Below are positions 12,964 through 26,400 of a DNA stretch of 64,000 nt, piece by piece (position 1 is the stretch's first letter; every line of letters starts with the position of its first letter). Location: contig NC_092689.1 in NCBI RefSeq assembly GCF_964275005.1, forward strand, positions 7,479,200 to 7,543,199, given 5' to 3'. A model generated the notes under the pieces. It saw only the letters and a list, made by a program, of their open reading frames with translations. It was not told where the DNA came from and made no database searches. A program made the translations under genes and the position numbers. This stretch comes from Diadema setosum (lineage: Eukaryota; Echinodermata; Echinoidea; Diadematoida; Diadematidae).

Positions 12964-13488
12964 ATTGTTGTTGTTGTTGTTGTTGTTCCTGCTGCCGTTG
13001 TTCCCGGAAGAGAGGACATAAAGATATTAAAAAACATGTGATAAGAATCGCCATAAGTTGAAAACCAGGTTGAAAAATAGAGACACTCAAACACCCCACA
13101 CACACGTACAATTCACTTTATACATGATAATGAAATTTGAAGAACACTGCAAAATAGGACTTTACAGCCTGTCATCATTGCGATTTCTGATTAGATCGGG
13201 TTTGTTTGTTTGTTTGTTTGTTTTTATTATCACCCATATCTACTTGTAAGGAGCTGTGACAGATATCAGCTTTCAATAATTCTATTTTCTCAAACGAATT
13301 ACAATAAGATGCATTCGAAGTCGCCTTACTTGAAGAAGAGTATAAAGGCCTAAAAACGTTGAAATACTGAAGTCTAGCGGATAAGACTCTTGAGTAAAGT
13401 TGTAAGCAGAAATTCCGAGAATAAAATCCTGTACGGTACGCCGAAAATAAATTTTCTATTCACTTTGACGGAGTTTTGAAATTGAAAC
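11996..13488. other. intergenic, no gene seen
   Basis: AT-rich; contains the GTT array at 12909-12987 and a TTTG run near 13198-13222. No supported gene. Confidence 0.5.
12909..12987. repeat. (GTT)n microsatellite
   Basis: About 26 TTG units with one ATT interruption. Confidence 0.98.
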
Positions 13489-13870
13489 GCTCGTTAATCC
13501 GAAATAAAATGAGGTTTGTTATTCCGAAGGTTTGCTATTCCGCAACACGCAATTTCCGTATACCCATTATGTTCGTTAATCCGACGATAAAATAAGGTTC
13601 TTTATTCCGAAGGTTCCTCAATCAGAAAATGAAATAGGATTCGTTAATCTGAAAATGCAAAAAAAGAGGTTTGTATTATGGAACCTTCGAAAAGCGAACC
13701 CTTTTTAATTGTCCGATTAACGAACCTTGGATAACGATTTTTTGTTTGTTTGTATTTATGATGGAAGATTCTTCAGAATAACGAACCTTGTTTTTTTTTT
13801 TCTTTTCGAAATTACGAACCTTAAGAAAAACAAATCTTCGGAATAACGAACCTTCGAAATAACGAACTGT
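13489..13870. mobile_element. inverted-repeat element built of CGTTAATCCGAA boxes
   Basis: The left half holds several TTCGTTAATCCGA and GTTATTCCGAAGGTT boxes. The right half holds their complements (AATAACGAACCTTCG, GATTAACGAACC). The ends are therefore long degenerate inverted repeats of a box of roughly 20-25 bp. A related array lies at 46.05-46.41 kb. No coding capacity; probably a non-autonomous DNA element or a satellite-like array. Confidence 0.65.
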
Positions 13871-14459
13871 AATCGGGTTCTCTCCGAGAACAGTGGTTTA
13901 CAATGACTTAATCTGGGGAAGAACTATAATCATATCTCAGTCAGCCTGAAATAACTTCTTTGGTCTGTCAAACTGTCATAATAAGTATTTCACTGCCATC
14001 CGGTATGTTTGCTCTTCCCCATCAAAAAAGCGGGGGGGGGGGGGGACAGGAAGAAGAAATTTGGCAAGAGTTGATTTGATGATATATCGTTATTATAAGA
14101 ATAGATTCTTTGATGACTCTAAACTACTGGAGTTTCAATCAATGAGTGTAGGTGTAAGGAGGCTTGTTCCCCGCCTTACACGGGCGCAGTTCATTCATTG
14201 ACTACCCCGATTTGGCCACCATCCTATCTAAATCTATTTCAGTCGAAGAAATAGACTGTCACTAGCTTTCTAGACGCTCCGTTTCTGTATGATTGCCACC
14301 GGCACGGCCTCTACTGTCTAGAATTAAATGGCAGAGTGACTCTCGGCACTATTCCAGCAGACGAAAGGGACTCGTTCTCTGCCTCTCTCTAGACAACAAA
14401 CAATAAAAAACAAACAAACAAACAAGCAAACAAGGCAATGTAGGCATTATCATTTTCTG
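13871..14459. other. intergenic, no gene seen
   Basis: Contains a poly-G run near 14032-14046 and a moderately GC-rich patch at 14150-14395 with no supported frame. Confidence 0.5.
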
Positions 14460-14487
14460 CTGTGTTCCGATGCCTCTTTAAATTAAC

Positions 14488-14519
<32 letters not shown>

Positions 14520-15358
14520 CTGTGTGTGTGTGTGTGTGTGCCTTCAAAAGTTGTAGAGGTGGAAAATATTTTGGTATCAAACTCTTGGCAACTATATACG
14601 CGGTTAGGGAACTATCACAAGGACATCTCCATGGTCCTCCATTATCAGGGAAACAAAAGAAATATCGGTAAAACTATCAGAGAAAGTGCCAGTTTCCATA
14701 TTACCTTATTTTACGTTATTTTGAGGTACATACATGTTAGTTGTTATATAGGTTTATAAACCATGGACACCATGGAAGAACAGATCTATTATAATGATAG
14801 AACTGAAATGGGCTATCCAACGTTAAACGTTATCACCATTGTCACATGTCAATTTGTTTTCATTGTGTTTTGGTACTTCAACCTTGATTCATGTTTCAAT
14901 TATGTCATGTTGAACATTGTGTATTTTGTATGTGATTTTATATTTTCGGAAATAAAATGCAAACAAATTTCGAAATAAAAACGAACAAGCAACAACATCA
15001 AATAACAAATGCAATACAGCTGAAGAGTTTCCAAAGAAACAGCGGTGAAACTCATTATACTTCCTCTCCGTAGAAACACATTTTAACGAAATTTGGCCTC
15101 AATAGTTACGTCGTCGCTGGATAAGAATATTACTGTTAACCTCAGAGTGGCGAAAACAGTGCAGCATATACAGAAGTACAACCAGTACTCCTCAGAAAAT
15201 GACGTTCTTTATGTTTTAGCGTCTTCATTCAGCATAAATTTTTGCCCGTCGCCGACAGGAATAACACAATGTACATAATACCATACAAATGAAGAAATTA
15301 CTGTAGTATACTACAGTCACCAATTCGGTTCTATGATGCCAACAATGGGGCCAGTATT

Positions 15359-15365
<7 letters not shown>
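14460..15365. repeat. dispersed repeat, copy 1 (GT-containing, about 0.9 kb)
   Basis: Matches 21420-22141 in the same orientation through blocks that include ATATTTTGGTATCAAAC, ACTATCACAAGGACATCT, AAATGCAATACAGCTGAA, GCTGGATAAGAATATTA and TCTGATGCCAACAA-like sequence. Both copies carry a (GT)n run near the left end. No coding frame is conserved. Confidence 0.8.
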
Positions 15366-15390
<25 letters not shown>

Positions 15391-15421
15391 CGTTTGTGTG
15401 TGCGTGTGTGTCTGCGTGCAC

Positions 15422-15504
<83 letters not shown>

Positions 15505-15508
15505 TGCG
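15360..15508. repeat. (GT)n microsatellite
   Basis: About 150 bp of GT with CG, CT and CA interruptions. The open frames on both strands are artefacts. Confidence 0.98.
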
Positions 15509-16975
15509 TATTAGGTGACTTGTTTCTTGCCATTTTAACGTTAAGTCTTTAAGTGGTGTTGACAGTGAAAGATTTTCTTTCCACAGGCATAACAGGAGGA
15601 ATCTTTAAACAAAAAAATGGATAAGTGTGTTTTATTCCTACCAAAATTTCAGTTTCGACCCCTTACAATCTTGTATCATTTAGAAGTAAGTGAATCAATA
15701 AATGTCCTCTCTGCAGATATGCGGGTATATAGAGAATTTCACTATTAAGGCCTTATATCGCATAAAGAGAGCAATCGGCCTACATTAAGAGGCCTGTGCA
15801 TAATATTGCCGCTATAAAGATTTCACGTGCTTTATACACGCGTATTGACATGGACGGGCACGTTTACAAATCGTTCAACCACCTTCGGTAATACTCTATA
15901 AAAATTCCTAAAGATCTAAAAGTGTTCTCCTCTCGGGTCACACATCCGCCTTCAGCAACTTTAATTAGATGCTAAGTTTATAGGCAGGTCGCATTAATTA
16001 TGAAATGATAAAAAGAAATCACACACTCAAGTTAATACTAAGGTTATTATAGGGTTGACGAAGTAAGGTTAGATGATTATTCCTGATCATGAAGCTTTCA
16101 CAAGGTTGTAGCCACAAACGTACAAACACGTGCACCGCACTTGAAATCCGAAATAGACAATGCCATAATAAGCGTTGTATCTATTGTACAACAGTTGAAA
16201 CAATTATTGAAACATTTCAGCAGTCATGGAGAGTTATCTAAAACGAAAAACCACTGTGCTTTGCTAGGAACTCTGCTGTTCGTGTCATAAGTAATTTTTA
16301 ATGCCATGTGAACAAATGTGCTGCCTCAGGTTATTGTCATGAAGATCTGAGCAACAGTTTAAAAAACACCGAACTACCACTGTCGATATCAGCTTCACGC
16401 ACATTTTGCGTTCAAGGTTCTTGCAAATCAAAGAAGGAAAATACTAAAAGGAATGAAATGAAACAATGGAAACGTGTTCATAAGAGGCTTAAATTGACGA
16501 AGTTTGAGAATCATTGACTACCACGGACGAGACGGGGACACAATGAGCCGCTCCCCTCCCCTTTTGATTAGGGGCTAAAATAAAATACTTTGTTTACAAC
16601 CTCCACTTTTCCAACATCGAGTTCATGATCATTGCTGTTTAAGTCCTTGGAAGCGCATGAGGTCCAAGGTCAAACTGCAATGTTGATTAAACATACCACA
16701 GAAGCTACATAACGCTCTTTATATACTCATAGTTATACTCATGGTCAGGTAAACAATAAACTTTGGTACGCAGTATTCTATCGCGTGTCACATGATTGAA
16801 AGTAGCATGTGGGCCATGCAATATATCCAATGTATATATATGTTCCAACAGCTGAGTCAACATCTACTCCAGATTTGCCTTTTGCAAAGGCGGTCTCAAT
16901 GGACTCGCGCGCTATAGCCGATGTGTGCTTGTCCTCAAATTATAGCGAACTGCCTTTGCAAAAGGCTAACACCAG
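15509..16975. other. intergenic, no gene seen
   Basis: Unique-looking AT-rich DNA. A palindromic box GCCTTTTGCAAAGGC near 16877 recurs inverted near 16952, just outside the next element. No gene support. Confidence 0.5.
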
Positions 16976-17141
16976 TGCCCTGTTGCATAAAACCCTTACC
17001 GCTGGACTTACCGCTCCTTTCTAGCGGTAAGTCTTCAAATTAGCGGTAAAGTTTATAATCATTGATGCTGATTGGCTGTGACGCCTAATCTTGACGGTAG
17101 TTACCATTGAAATTCAACGGGAAGTTTTATGCAACGGGCCA
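16976..17141. mobile_element. 166-bp MITE with GTTGCATAAAAC ends
   Basis: Left end TGCCCTGTTGCATAAAAC and right end GTTTTATGCAACGGGCCA are inverted repeats with two mismatches. The inside contains repeated GCGGTAAG boxes. The design (a GC-rich tip, then a TGCATAAAAC-type arm) resembles the MITE at 26367-26518 but the sequence differs. Confidence 0.8.
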
Positions 17142-17628
17142 CAGATCAGCACAGACACATTCTCTCAGCTGTGACTTACATAAGCAAGTGATAAGTTAGA
17201 TAACGTTGAATCTTATGGTGCAATAGTAAATATACCTGTACTATAGGGAAGCCTTTCCCTCAATTTCTTTTGTAATCATGAAACTGGCTCTCATGCTGCT
17301 ATTGCTTAATTATGAATCAGGTGATGTCTTTAGTTTTTCAACTGCCGTTGCCAGAATGATATCGGTCTGTGAATTCTTCATTACTTAAAATTGTCACCAG
17401 TTTTGCAATTGTTAAATTGTTTTGAGAATTCTAACCAGCGACAGGGTCGCTTGCAAATCTTGATGACAGAGTTGAAGTTTGTTTGTTGTGTATAAGACAA
17501 ATCTAATGTTCGAAGTGATTAATACAAATTTAGATGCCAAAAACACCTCCACTGCTTCGGAAGTCAGTGGAGGTCTGGCTTTATAAATTATATTATGATA
17601 ACAAGCTGAAATAAGCCTACTTTTGACA

Positions 17629-17644
17629 ATGGTGATGATGATAG

Positions 17645-17699
<55 letters not shown>
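17629..17699. repeat. (GAT)n microsatellite
   Basis: About 20 GAT units after an imperfect start; it gives the III-type minus-strand frame. Confidence 0.97.
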
Positions 17700-17814
17700 A
17701 AGAAAGAAAAGAAAGAATTCAAGCATTAGATAGCAGTATACTTATCTACGGCAGCTGGATAGTGTACACGGGATTTTTCACCCAGATGCACGGCATTAAA
17801 GAAAAAAAAATCGA

Positions 17815-18075
17815 AATGTGTGCCATTTTATCTTTTAACGATATTTCTATATACTTGTATTTTCTTCAGATTACATGGATACGCATGAAAATAAAACAAA
17901 CAAACAAACAAACAAACAAACCCATATTCTCCCAGTGATATCATCTGTCAATCATTGCTTCAAAATGCTAATATTATTAAGAAAAGATATTGGAATAATT
18001 GGAATACACTTTCTCTTAGACAAATTATAACTTGCATGTTTCCCTGCAATGTCTTTTGTTAATCAAATTAACATT
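17815..18075. repeat. dispersed repeat family, copy 1
   Basis: Shares blocks with 55300-55530: TGTGCCATTT, ATCATCTGTCAATCATTGCT, TTGCATGTT, and a closing CTTTTGTTAATCA. In this copy a (CAAA)n run (17896-17921) sits where the other has an A-rich run. Family unknown. Confidence 0.65.
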
Positions 18076-18710
18076 TTAGCAATAATTTACAGTTGATGTC
18101 ACAGGCAGAATTTTGACTTAGAAACTTTTTTATGGGTGCGTTTGTATCCACGTAATCTGACGAAAAATAGCGGAAATATTATTATTATGAAATATACGGT
18201 ACGTGTTTCGATATTTAGTTGGCCACAAAAATAAGTAATGTTGAGGGTATCATGAATCAATACGATTGAACATGCATTTGCGTTTTTTGGTTCCTTTAAT
18301 TCTCTTGAAACGTACGCAGATCTATAGAGCATGTGAATGTGAGGCGTGAGACCAGAGCCACGATCAATCTCCTATGACTGTATCTCTAGCTTAGATCAGT
18401 CATCTAGTTTGGCGCCAATGCGTTCAATACACATACGTTCAAAGCCACACATACCACAAGTATATGACCACATTTGCCCCCCCCCCCTCCCACTTGTTGA
18501 ATATTTCTTGCCACGTCTTTGTCGACTACAATGCAACGCAATCTTGAAAAAAAAGAGACTTTGCTTTACAGAGATAATAGGAATATGTCAATAGCAATTT
18601 GATATCAATATGTCAATACCACTGCACTCGAAAATGAACATCCCCCCCCCCCGAAAAAAAAGGAAGAAAGCTTTCGACAAACTCTTGTCAGCTCTATGAC
18701 AAGGTGTTAA

Positions 18711-19069
18711 AGGGATGGTATACCAGTTTTGGTTGAGATGAGGGTTGAGGTTGAAAACTTTTCTGTAAGATATAATGAGAAACCTCTTATATGAAATATG
18801 AAAGAGCATATAATTCTAAGAGGAATTCAAATTCTATTCGATTGAAATTGGTTTTTAAATGGCTGAGATATAATGGCTGAGGTCCTAATGAAAGATGGGA
18901 TCCACCTTGTATTAGGACCACTTTGTTTAAACCGATTTTCGCCAAATAAATTTTGAATCCCGCTTAGAATTGTTTGCTCTTTGTGATTTCATTATTATGT
19001 GTTTTCTGATTATCTCCCCCAAATGTAAAATCTGAATCTCCCATCTCCACCAAAAACTACACCATCCCT
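18711..19069. mobile_element. TTAA-flanked MITE (AGGGATGGT ends)
   Basis: Flanked by TTAA at 18707-18710 and 19070-19073. It starts AGGGATGGTATACCAG and ends ACTACACCATCCCT, with further inverted similarity inward (TTTTGGTTGAGAT and ATCTCCACCAAAA). No coding capacity. TTAA target duplication is the known habit of piggyBac and Kolobok elements. A related copy lies at 47.0-47.4 kb. Confidence 0.9.
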
Positions 19070-19073
19070 TTAA

Positions 19074-21419
19074 GATATTCTACACACACACACACAAACA
19101 CACACACAAAGGAACTCCTCATCATTTTTTAAAATCTTTTTGATAAAAAGATTTTAAGCAAAATAGTATTGAAGGGATAATGAGAATGGTCTGTTCACTA
19201 ATGTATTAGTGGGCACACATTCAAGACAAAAAGACATTTTCTTCTAAAAAATTATAAGAACCATTTTCGGGGGTCTTTGAAACATTTTGTTTTTGATTTA
19301 CTGTTTGTATTTTATTATCCATTGTTTGACCCCCCCCCCATACCTATTCTGATACATTTCATGTTTTTGCTTCTTCTTTTTTACGGTTAGGGGAACACAA
19401 TTTTAGGGGGAAATGGTTATGTTAAACCCTCCTATACCTGCAAATTACATTTGATTTATTGGAAGAATTGATGTCAGATGTTGTTGCCAGCATGTAACAG
19501 CACATGTTGTGAACAAAAGAGGGATTCATCGTGTTATATATTGAGTGAGCCTTCTGTACAGATGAAGGCAGGAAATACTAAAAGGTAATGTTAAGGGGGT
19601 CAAAATAATGGATATTGATAACAGCACTTTAAACATGTTCTCTATATTTCACAGAACCCCTCCCCATGACGTTAAACTCTTGAAAAGTGACCATGTTGTA
19701 TTTCGTGTGTGCTTACTCATGCATGACCCAATAGGTCACTCTCATTTCTCTCACTGTCACTCTCATATAAGTTAGTCAATAAGCATTATAGATGTGGAAA
19801 TACCCTTGCTACATTATTTTTCTTTAAATAACACCTCTTTAAAAAAAGTTGCGCTATAAAATATATTTAAAAGGTAGTTGAGATTTTTGTTGTTGTTGTG
19901 TACATTAGAAACTTTCTGATACAGACACATGCAAAATGCACATAGGGAAATATGGGGATGAGAATTAAACTACAGGAGTGGCTGCTGAGGTCAGTTTACC
20001 AGATCAACGGGGACTTGCAGTGAAGTAGATGCAAGGAAGACATCCCCAAATGCCCAAAGCTTTCTTTTAGTACAAATCAAGTAAGACACACTTCATGATA
20101 CACAGAGTGCAGCTCAGTTTAACAAGGTTAAATCAGGTAACATATACTTAAAAGGGAATTTGACCTTTTCCGTTGATTCTTTTAAACAGATTCATAATCG
20201 GGAATTTTTTAATGAAATTGTTTTATGATAATTTTCATATGAGATACAAGGAGAGTGACAGGCATTTATACAACCTACATTATCAATCACTTCGGTTGTA
20301 CATGTTTTTCGAAGTCACCCATCCCGTCATTCCTGTCAACGTGATAGGAAGAAATCAACTGCTGTTCGTGAGTTCGTCACGTTGACAATTAGTAATATCA
20401 CGACATCCTTCAAGGTCATGACTTACAAAGTGCATGCGGGCTTTTTAAAGACCGGACGCCATCCCTTGTTCCTTGCGTCCTGCAATTTTTCACCTTTTTT
20501 GGAAGTGCGAATTATTGACAAGTCAATCTCAATTTCCCGTGTTCTCGTCAGTCAGCTTTACAATCCTCGGTCCTACTCACACGACTTTGTTGTATGGAAG
20601 CACATATGAATTCATAATAATACTTTCCTTGTATGGCTGAAAAAAAAAAAACATTCGTGGATTGGTTCCATAGTGTTTTATAGTGGAAACATCACAAGCC
20701 AATGTGGCAACTACGACTGTGTGATTTTGTCATCACATTCATGCACAACCGTTTGCAGTATACCGACGTGATTCGAACAAAATCGTGCATAGCTGATACA
20801 TTGTTAGCATTTCTGGACGTTGCCGAACTGATTGCTACCGTTGCAATGAAAAGACAAGATGCAACAAAAAAGCAAACTCGATGGGGATTTTTATGCTGCT
20901 TTTGAAACACGATGGTAATGAATACATGCTCATAATGTGTGTGTGTGTGTCTGTTGTGTATTGTTTTTTTTTTCTTTTCCAAAGTATCAAAAATGATGCC
21001 AACTAAACAGTCTCTCATTCATGTCAGCAACAACATACCCATGATGAAATGAATATGGTTTTCTCGTTATCTTTCGGGAATTTTGCCAGTGAGTAAAATG
21101 AGGTTCATTAGTGTTTTTTTTTTTTTTATGTTATAGCCATTGCAACATATGGCTACAGTAAAATTGGCTGTTGGGTCAAGGGCAGCCAAAAGTGAATCAC
21201 ACTAATGAACGATTGCCCAGGTGCTGGAGACGTCACGGGTTGGGCACTTTATGACGTCATTGATTCAGACAGATTCCAGGGTAAGTAATCTACCCCTACA
21301 AAGTTACCCTAGGCGGGAGTAAGAATGGATGAGTGTTCCGCCATACAAGCTCTCCCCATAAAACTGTCCCCAGTTAAACCAATTTCTGTAAAAATCTACA
21401 AGAATTTTACACGTGTTGT
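19074..21419. other. intergenic, no gene seen
   Basis: Contains short CA runs near 19083-19109 and 20938-20950, poly-C near 19330 and poly-T tracts. No frame has coding character. Confidence 0.5.
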
Positions 21420-21471
21420 ATGAAAAGCATCGTAACTTAATGTGTGTGAGTGTGTGTGTGTGTGTGTGTGC

Positions 21472-21503
<32 letters not shown>

Positions 21504-22141
21504 TTGTTTGTGTGTGTATGGGGGTTGGCTGGGTGTGTATGGATTGGTGCGTGGGCGTTTCTCTGTACCTCCAAAATGTAGAAACGAAACATATTTTGGT
21601 ATCAAACACTTGGCAATTGATTACGGGAAGTAGAAACTATCACAAGGACATCTAAAGGATCTAAAGGGGCCTCCATTACAAGCGAAACAAAACAAATATC
21701 GGTAGAACCATCATGGAATGTGCCATCTTTCATATATCTCTATTCTGGGTAATTGCCTGAAAATACATCGAATGACAAATGCAATACAGCTGAAAAGTTT
21801 CCCAAGAGACATCAGTGAAACTTCCAATTATATCCTTAACGTAGGAAAAATAACGAATTTTGTCCCCAATAGTTACCTCACCGCTGGATAAGAATATTAA
21901 TCTAAAGCTCATTGTGGTAAAATGTTCTTGATATCTTTGGGTGGTTTTTGGACCGAGTGAAGACAGGAGAACGTTGACACAAACATTTTTTTCCCATCTT
22001 CAACAGAAATAAAACAATGAATACTCGTTTGAAAAACTTTGGCAGCGAAAGCATTGTTATCAAAGCAATCAAAAATTACTGCAGTATGACATTCACCACT
22101 TCGGTTTTCTGATGCCAACAAGGGGGCCAATATCTGATGAA
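21420..22141. repeat. dispersed repeat, copy 2 (GT-containing, about 0.7 kb)
   Basis: Same-orientation homologue of 14460-15365, shorter through internal deletions. The GT tract is at 21441-21492. The two copies have diverged considerably. Confidence 0.8.
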
Positions 22142-23177
22142 GCATCAGCATTGGGTTGAAGCATTGGCGAACTTTGCCAGTGATAACAATTAAGGGCTAG
22201 TTTATGAAAGCCAAGAAGAATACAGGGATACAAAGTATAGCGACAGAATAATAGAGCGTTGTGATCACTTTGCCAAATGCTCTAAATAACCGTATTACCA
22301 CAACAGATTATTATGTTTCGTCACATTTTAGAAAATAACACGCCTCTTAAGAGCAGAATTGTCTTGCATATGGCCATTTTCCCCCTGGGAGCGAAAAGAA
22401 AAATGTAGATTATTTCCCTTGAACAGAAGCGATTTCTTTTTCTGTCGAGTTCACAAGTTCGAATTAAAAAACTCTAAATAATTCGTAAATAATGTATATC
22501 TGCCCTTCGAAATTACGAAAGGTATATAAAATATAATGTGTATTGATGAATTTTCGTCTATTATGTTTTCCTGGAATTTGCCACGTTGTGAATTTTTGCA
22601 ATGTCTTCAAATACTGTGGTTGTTTTTATATGAGCATGAAAAATACAATGTGGATATATCGCAATCAAATAAGATTAGTTGAAACGTATATACACAAATA
22701 ATCTAAAAAAAGGAACTAACATTTCACAAGTCACAACGGGATTAGGCTTCATTCACGGAAAAGGATTATTTGAAACTTTTTTTAAGTTTAGACACCTCAG
22801 AGAATACAAACTCTTAAAATCAGGATACAAGTTAGTGCCTTTAAAAAAGGCATAAGGGGGAAAAGCAGATCCCTTGATGAACTTGGACAAATGGTAATTC
22901 TGTGATCACACCTGTCACATAGGGTGAGCATGCGCACGTAGCATAGCAACAACTGAAAATGGGCTATACTGAATCACCAGAACGTGCCATTCCCCCTTAC
23001 GGGACCTGGCTTCATTAAAAGTTGGAGACGTTTGCTTCTAATAACAACAAGGAAGTATACAACAGGCTGTGCTAAAAGGCATCATGGCGACAACATAACG
23101 CCTGGGTTTTGAAGGCTAAGAGAGGAAAAATTGTGGGGGTGTGTTGCTGTTGTTGTTTTTTCCCCGTCTTGGAGTCA
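22142..23177. other. upstream region of SM30-like gene A
   Basis: No gene. The last 250 bp should include the proximal promoter. One block (23025-23038, GAGACGTTTGCTTC) recurs with a one-base insertion 123 bp above the TATA box of gene B (38968-38982). That is the only clear upstream similarity I can see. Confidence 0.5.
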
Positions 23178-23183
23178 TATAAG
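23178..23183 (+). promoter_or_regulatory. TATA box of SM30-like gene A
   Basis: TATAAG within TCATATAAGAGC. A TCAGACAGTCTG block starts 26 bases downstream and is also found 28 bases below the TATA box of gene B, which places the transcription start near 23204-23210. Confidence 0.75.
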
Positions 23184-23203
23184 AGCTGGTTTTAAGTTTA
23201 TCC

Positions 23204-23332
23204 TCAGACAGTCTGACACCATTGGTGACACAAGCACGGTGATATAATTACTTCGGTGTTCTTTTTGCTTGGAATTGTACGCCAGTAACTTGGATAGCTT
23301 AAAGCTGTAAAGTATCGGTTACTCCTGGAAAC
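23204..23332 (+). other. predicted 5' UTR of SM30-like gene A
   Basis: Runs from the shared TCAGACAGTCTG block (23204-23215) to the start codon. 23284-23311 is identical over 28 bases to 39189-39216 in gene B (core TTGGATAGCTTAAAGCTG), so the leader was duplicated with the gene or has been conserved. Confidence 0.65.
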
Positions 23333-23439
23333 ATGAAGTGCCTTATCCTCGCCGGGCTCCTAGCTCTCTGTTCTCTTGTTAATGGGCAAGCCCAAACATG
23401 TCCGGCGTTTTTCACACAAAATGGCAATAGCTGTTACCG
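23333..23439 (+). other. SM30: gene A coding exon 1
   Basis: ATG to the donor CCG|GTAAGT. Encodes the signal peptide and the first Cys pair of the lectin domain, ending two bases into an Arg codon (phase 2). The start is chosen because it opens a textbook signal peptide and matches gene B codon for codon. Confidence 0.9.
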
Positions 23440-26400
23440 GTAAGTAATTCTGTCATTATACATTTGAATTTTTTAGTGAATTAATGGGTTTGTGAATGGT
23501 CCGACTTTTACATAACACCTTACTCCATTCTGACGCAATCAAGGAAACAAATCGACTCTGGTGGCATATTGCGGTAGATTGTGTCATTGCTATGATATAC
23601 AACTGTCAAAGATAAGACTATTCTTCCCACGAAACACAATTGCATGTGTGTTTGTTATAAAAGTGTGTCATGGATGAAGATTTCTGATTCATGCTGCCAA
23701 GAAATACTTCAGCTCAGCTTTTATGGTAGCGCTGTGACAGGCTATAAAGCAAAGTACACTCTAAGATATATCGATAACAAGTCCACAAAGTATCTCATAC
23801 GTAAACTGAGTTGTTTGAGAGTGAACTGAAAGTAGGTCCCCTGAAGAAGGTATGAGCTGATATTTGCTCTAGGATTTGTTTTTTTTTTTTCTTTTCTTCT
23901 TTTGCACTGACCATCAATTCTCCCCTATTGATTGAAAAAAAAAAGTTGATTTGGCAGGAATCAAAATCAAATGTCTAATGATTGAATCTATCGCACGTGT
24001 CAGTCAAAATGAGCTGTTAAGAGAAATCAAAATCGTGCCACAATGTGGTTTTCAACTATAGGACTTACCTATTGATTGCTCAACTGAATCTTACCACCTT
24101 TTTGTTCATTCAGTGGGAATCGTTATCTCTTCATTTATTTCTTTATATTCATACCATATAGCTGTATCAAGTTTCTGGTCTGTTCTTACTGGGCTAGCAC
24201 TTACAAAAAGAGCTGCAGACGAATTTGTCATTAAACACACAGCTGTGTTGCAGCTCATTGTGTCTATGATGAAGACGTTCCCAATAAAACTACTGCAGTG
24301 GATGCTGACTCTTCCTGTCTTTACCGGTTATTGTGGTTAGATTGCTCTTACTCACGTGAATGGAATCAGACTTTAAATGCCGGCTTTTCAGATCATTAAC
24401 GTATATCAATACCCTCGAAATCAAATTTGTGTGCAGCTATCATACAGAAAAAACCCAGCCATAATTCACGTGATAGCCCCTGAAAGTAGACATATTTCGA
24501 TAAATCAGATCATTGTGTATTTCTACAAAACTAGTTGGCGCTTGCGCTCCGCGCGTTTAAGTTCTGCTCCGTAAGCGCCGGTACTGATGTGTGCGCGTTC
24601 TAGCTACACGGATACGTTTTACGAATGATATCGAGATTCCATGTAAATCGGTTATTGATCGAAGTACATTCACATATTGCATAGCACTATCGTTCAAACG
24701 TACTTGGAATAAAATGTTGATAATGCCGTCGTTTGATTGGGGAATCAACTTGTGTAATTAAAGTGAAAATTTACATTTTCTGTTTAAACCCCAAGAAACA
24801 AGACTCGGAGTGACAAAAAGAGTCTTATATTTTGCAGAGGGCAAGTCTCGAGTATATCCTACAAAATGCAGCACTTATAATACTCAGGATATTGGTACAC
24901 TTATACTCGTCTGTCCAGCTTACATTCATGACAGTCAGGCTTTCCTCGTGCTTACGTTTCAAATCTCGCCGTAATCTTTTAATCATTGTTTTACTGTATT
25001 TATGGTTTTGTTTGTTTTGTTTTCGTCCAAGTATTGCGGGCACAACTTTACAAATAAAAAAATAATCGTTGGTGAAAGGCCTCCGAACATAGAAGAGGGG
25101 ATTGGATTTTCGGACAGGATGTTTACAAGAGTGCACGTCACGAGACCGACACCCACGAGTCACACAGCCTACGAGTTATACAGCCCACGAGTCATACAGC
25201 TCATGAAATCGTCACTAAGCAAACGAGGCCCACGAGACCGGCACATTAAATCCCGTGTTGTATATGTCGAACTCGTGGGCTGTTTTACCTAGTGTCTGTC
25301 TCTTGGGCTTTATCTACCTAGTGTCGAACTCGTGGGCTGTAGGACTCGTGGGCTGTGTGACACATGGGTGTCGGTCTTGTAGGATGAACCCGTTTACAAC
25401 TGCTATACTTTAGAGCTTCTTATCAAAGCAAGGCGCGTTATTGTTTGAACCACACCCCGCTGTAATCTTCTTCTCATTTCCTTGATCCAACGATTCATCT
25501 AGAGACATCCTTCAACAATGTTTCCACTTTGTCAAGTTTGAGCTGTGTTGTTCTACAGCATTCTAGCATTGTCTGAAATGAATCCATGGAGAAAAAAAAA
25601 AACAAAGAGTTTAGAAAAAGTTGCTTATTACTTCAGTTAGACAAAAAATATCTGTGTGGTAGTGTTATACCGCACAAATTTGCCCGAAAGCAGTAATGCA
25701 GGAATAAATGATTTGGAAACGAATTGCTGTCATAGTGCTATTTGCTCTAAAAACTTGTGTATTCTCCAGTGTTTGTTCATCCAAACGAACATCATTAATA
25801 CGGTTGGACGATATGAAGAATTTAGCCACAAACGTATTAAACATTGTTTTGAGCCATATTGATATCCATCTATACCCAGAGCCGATATTTTTATTGTATG
25901 GTTGTAGCTAGCCTTGTTGCAAGCCAAGTTTAACTCTTGACATACATTACATGCTCTACAGTATGCACGAGACTTGTAAATATAAAGCGTACGAAAACAT
26001 TCTTTCCGAACGCTGTCTTTCCTGCAGTGAAATGAAAGGCAACATCAATAAGCAAACAATGACCAAAAACAAGAAAGAAAAAGAGAAAAAAAAAACGAGA
26101 CAAACGAAAAAGGTAAAAATGAGTAACGAAAAAGGTTTCGTTGTTTCTCTCATGATATTTTTACGTACACAGACGGCAATGATTTTATCAGAGCAATCTA
26201 TGTGTTTTTAAATTATGTAGACTCTATTTTTTTTTTAATAGTGTATGGATAAATCATCTTATAATCAGACTGCTGGTCATACGGCATTTGTTGATACAGA
26301 AAATTGCTGATTGTTATTCGCGGAAGTACACACTTATACACCTAAAACGAAGACGAAACTCAAGAGCAGGGCCCCGTTTCATAAAACTTGTTATCAGTGA

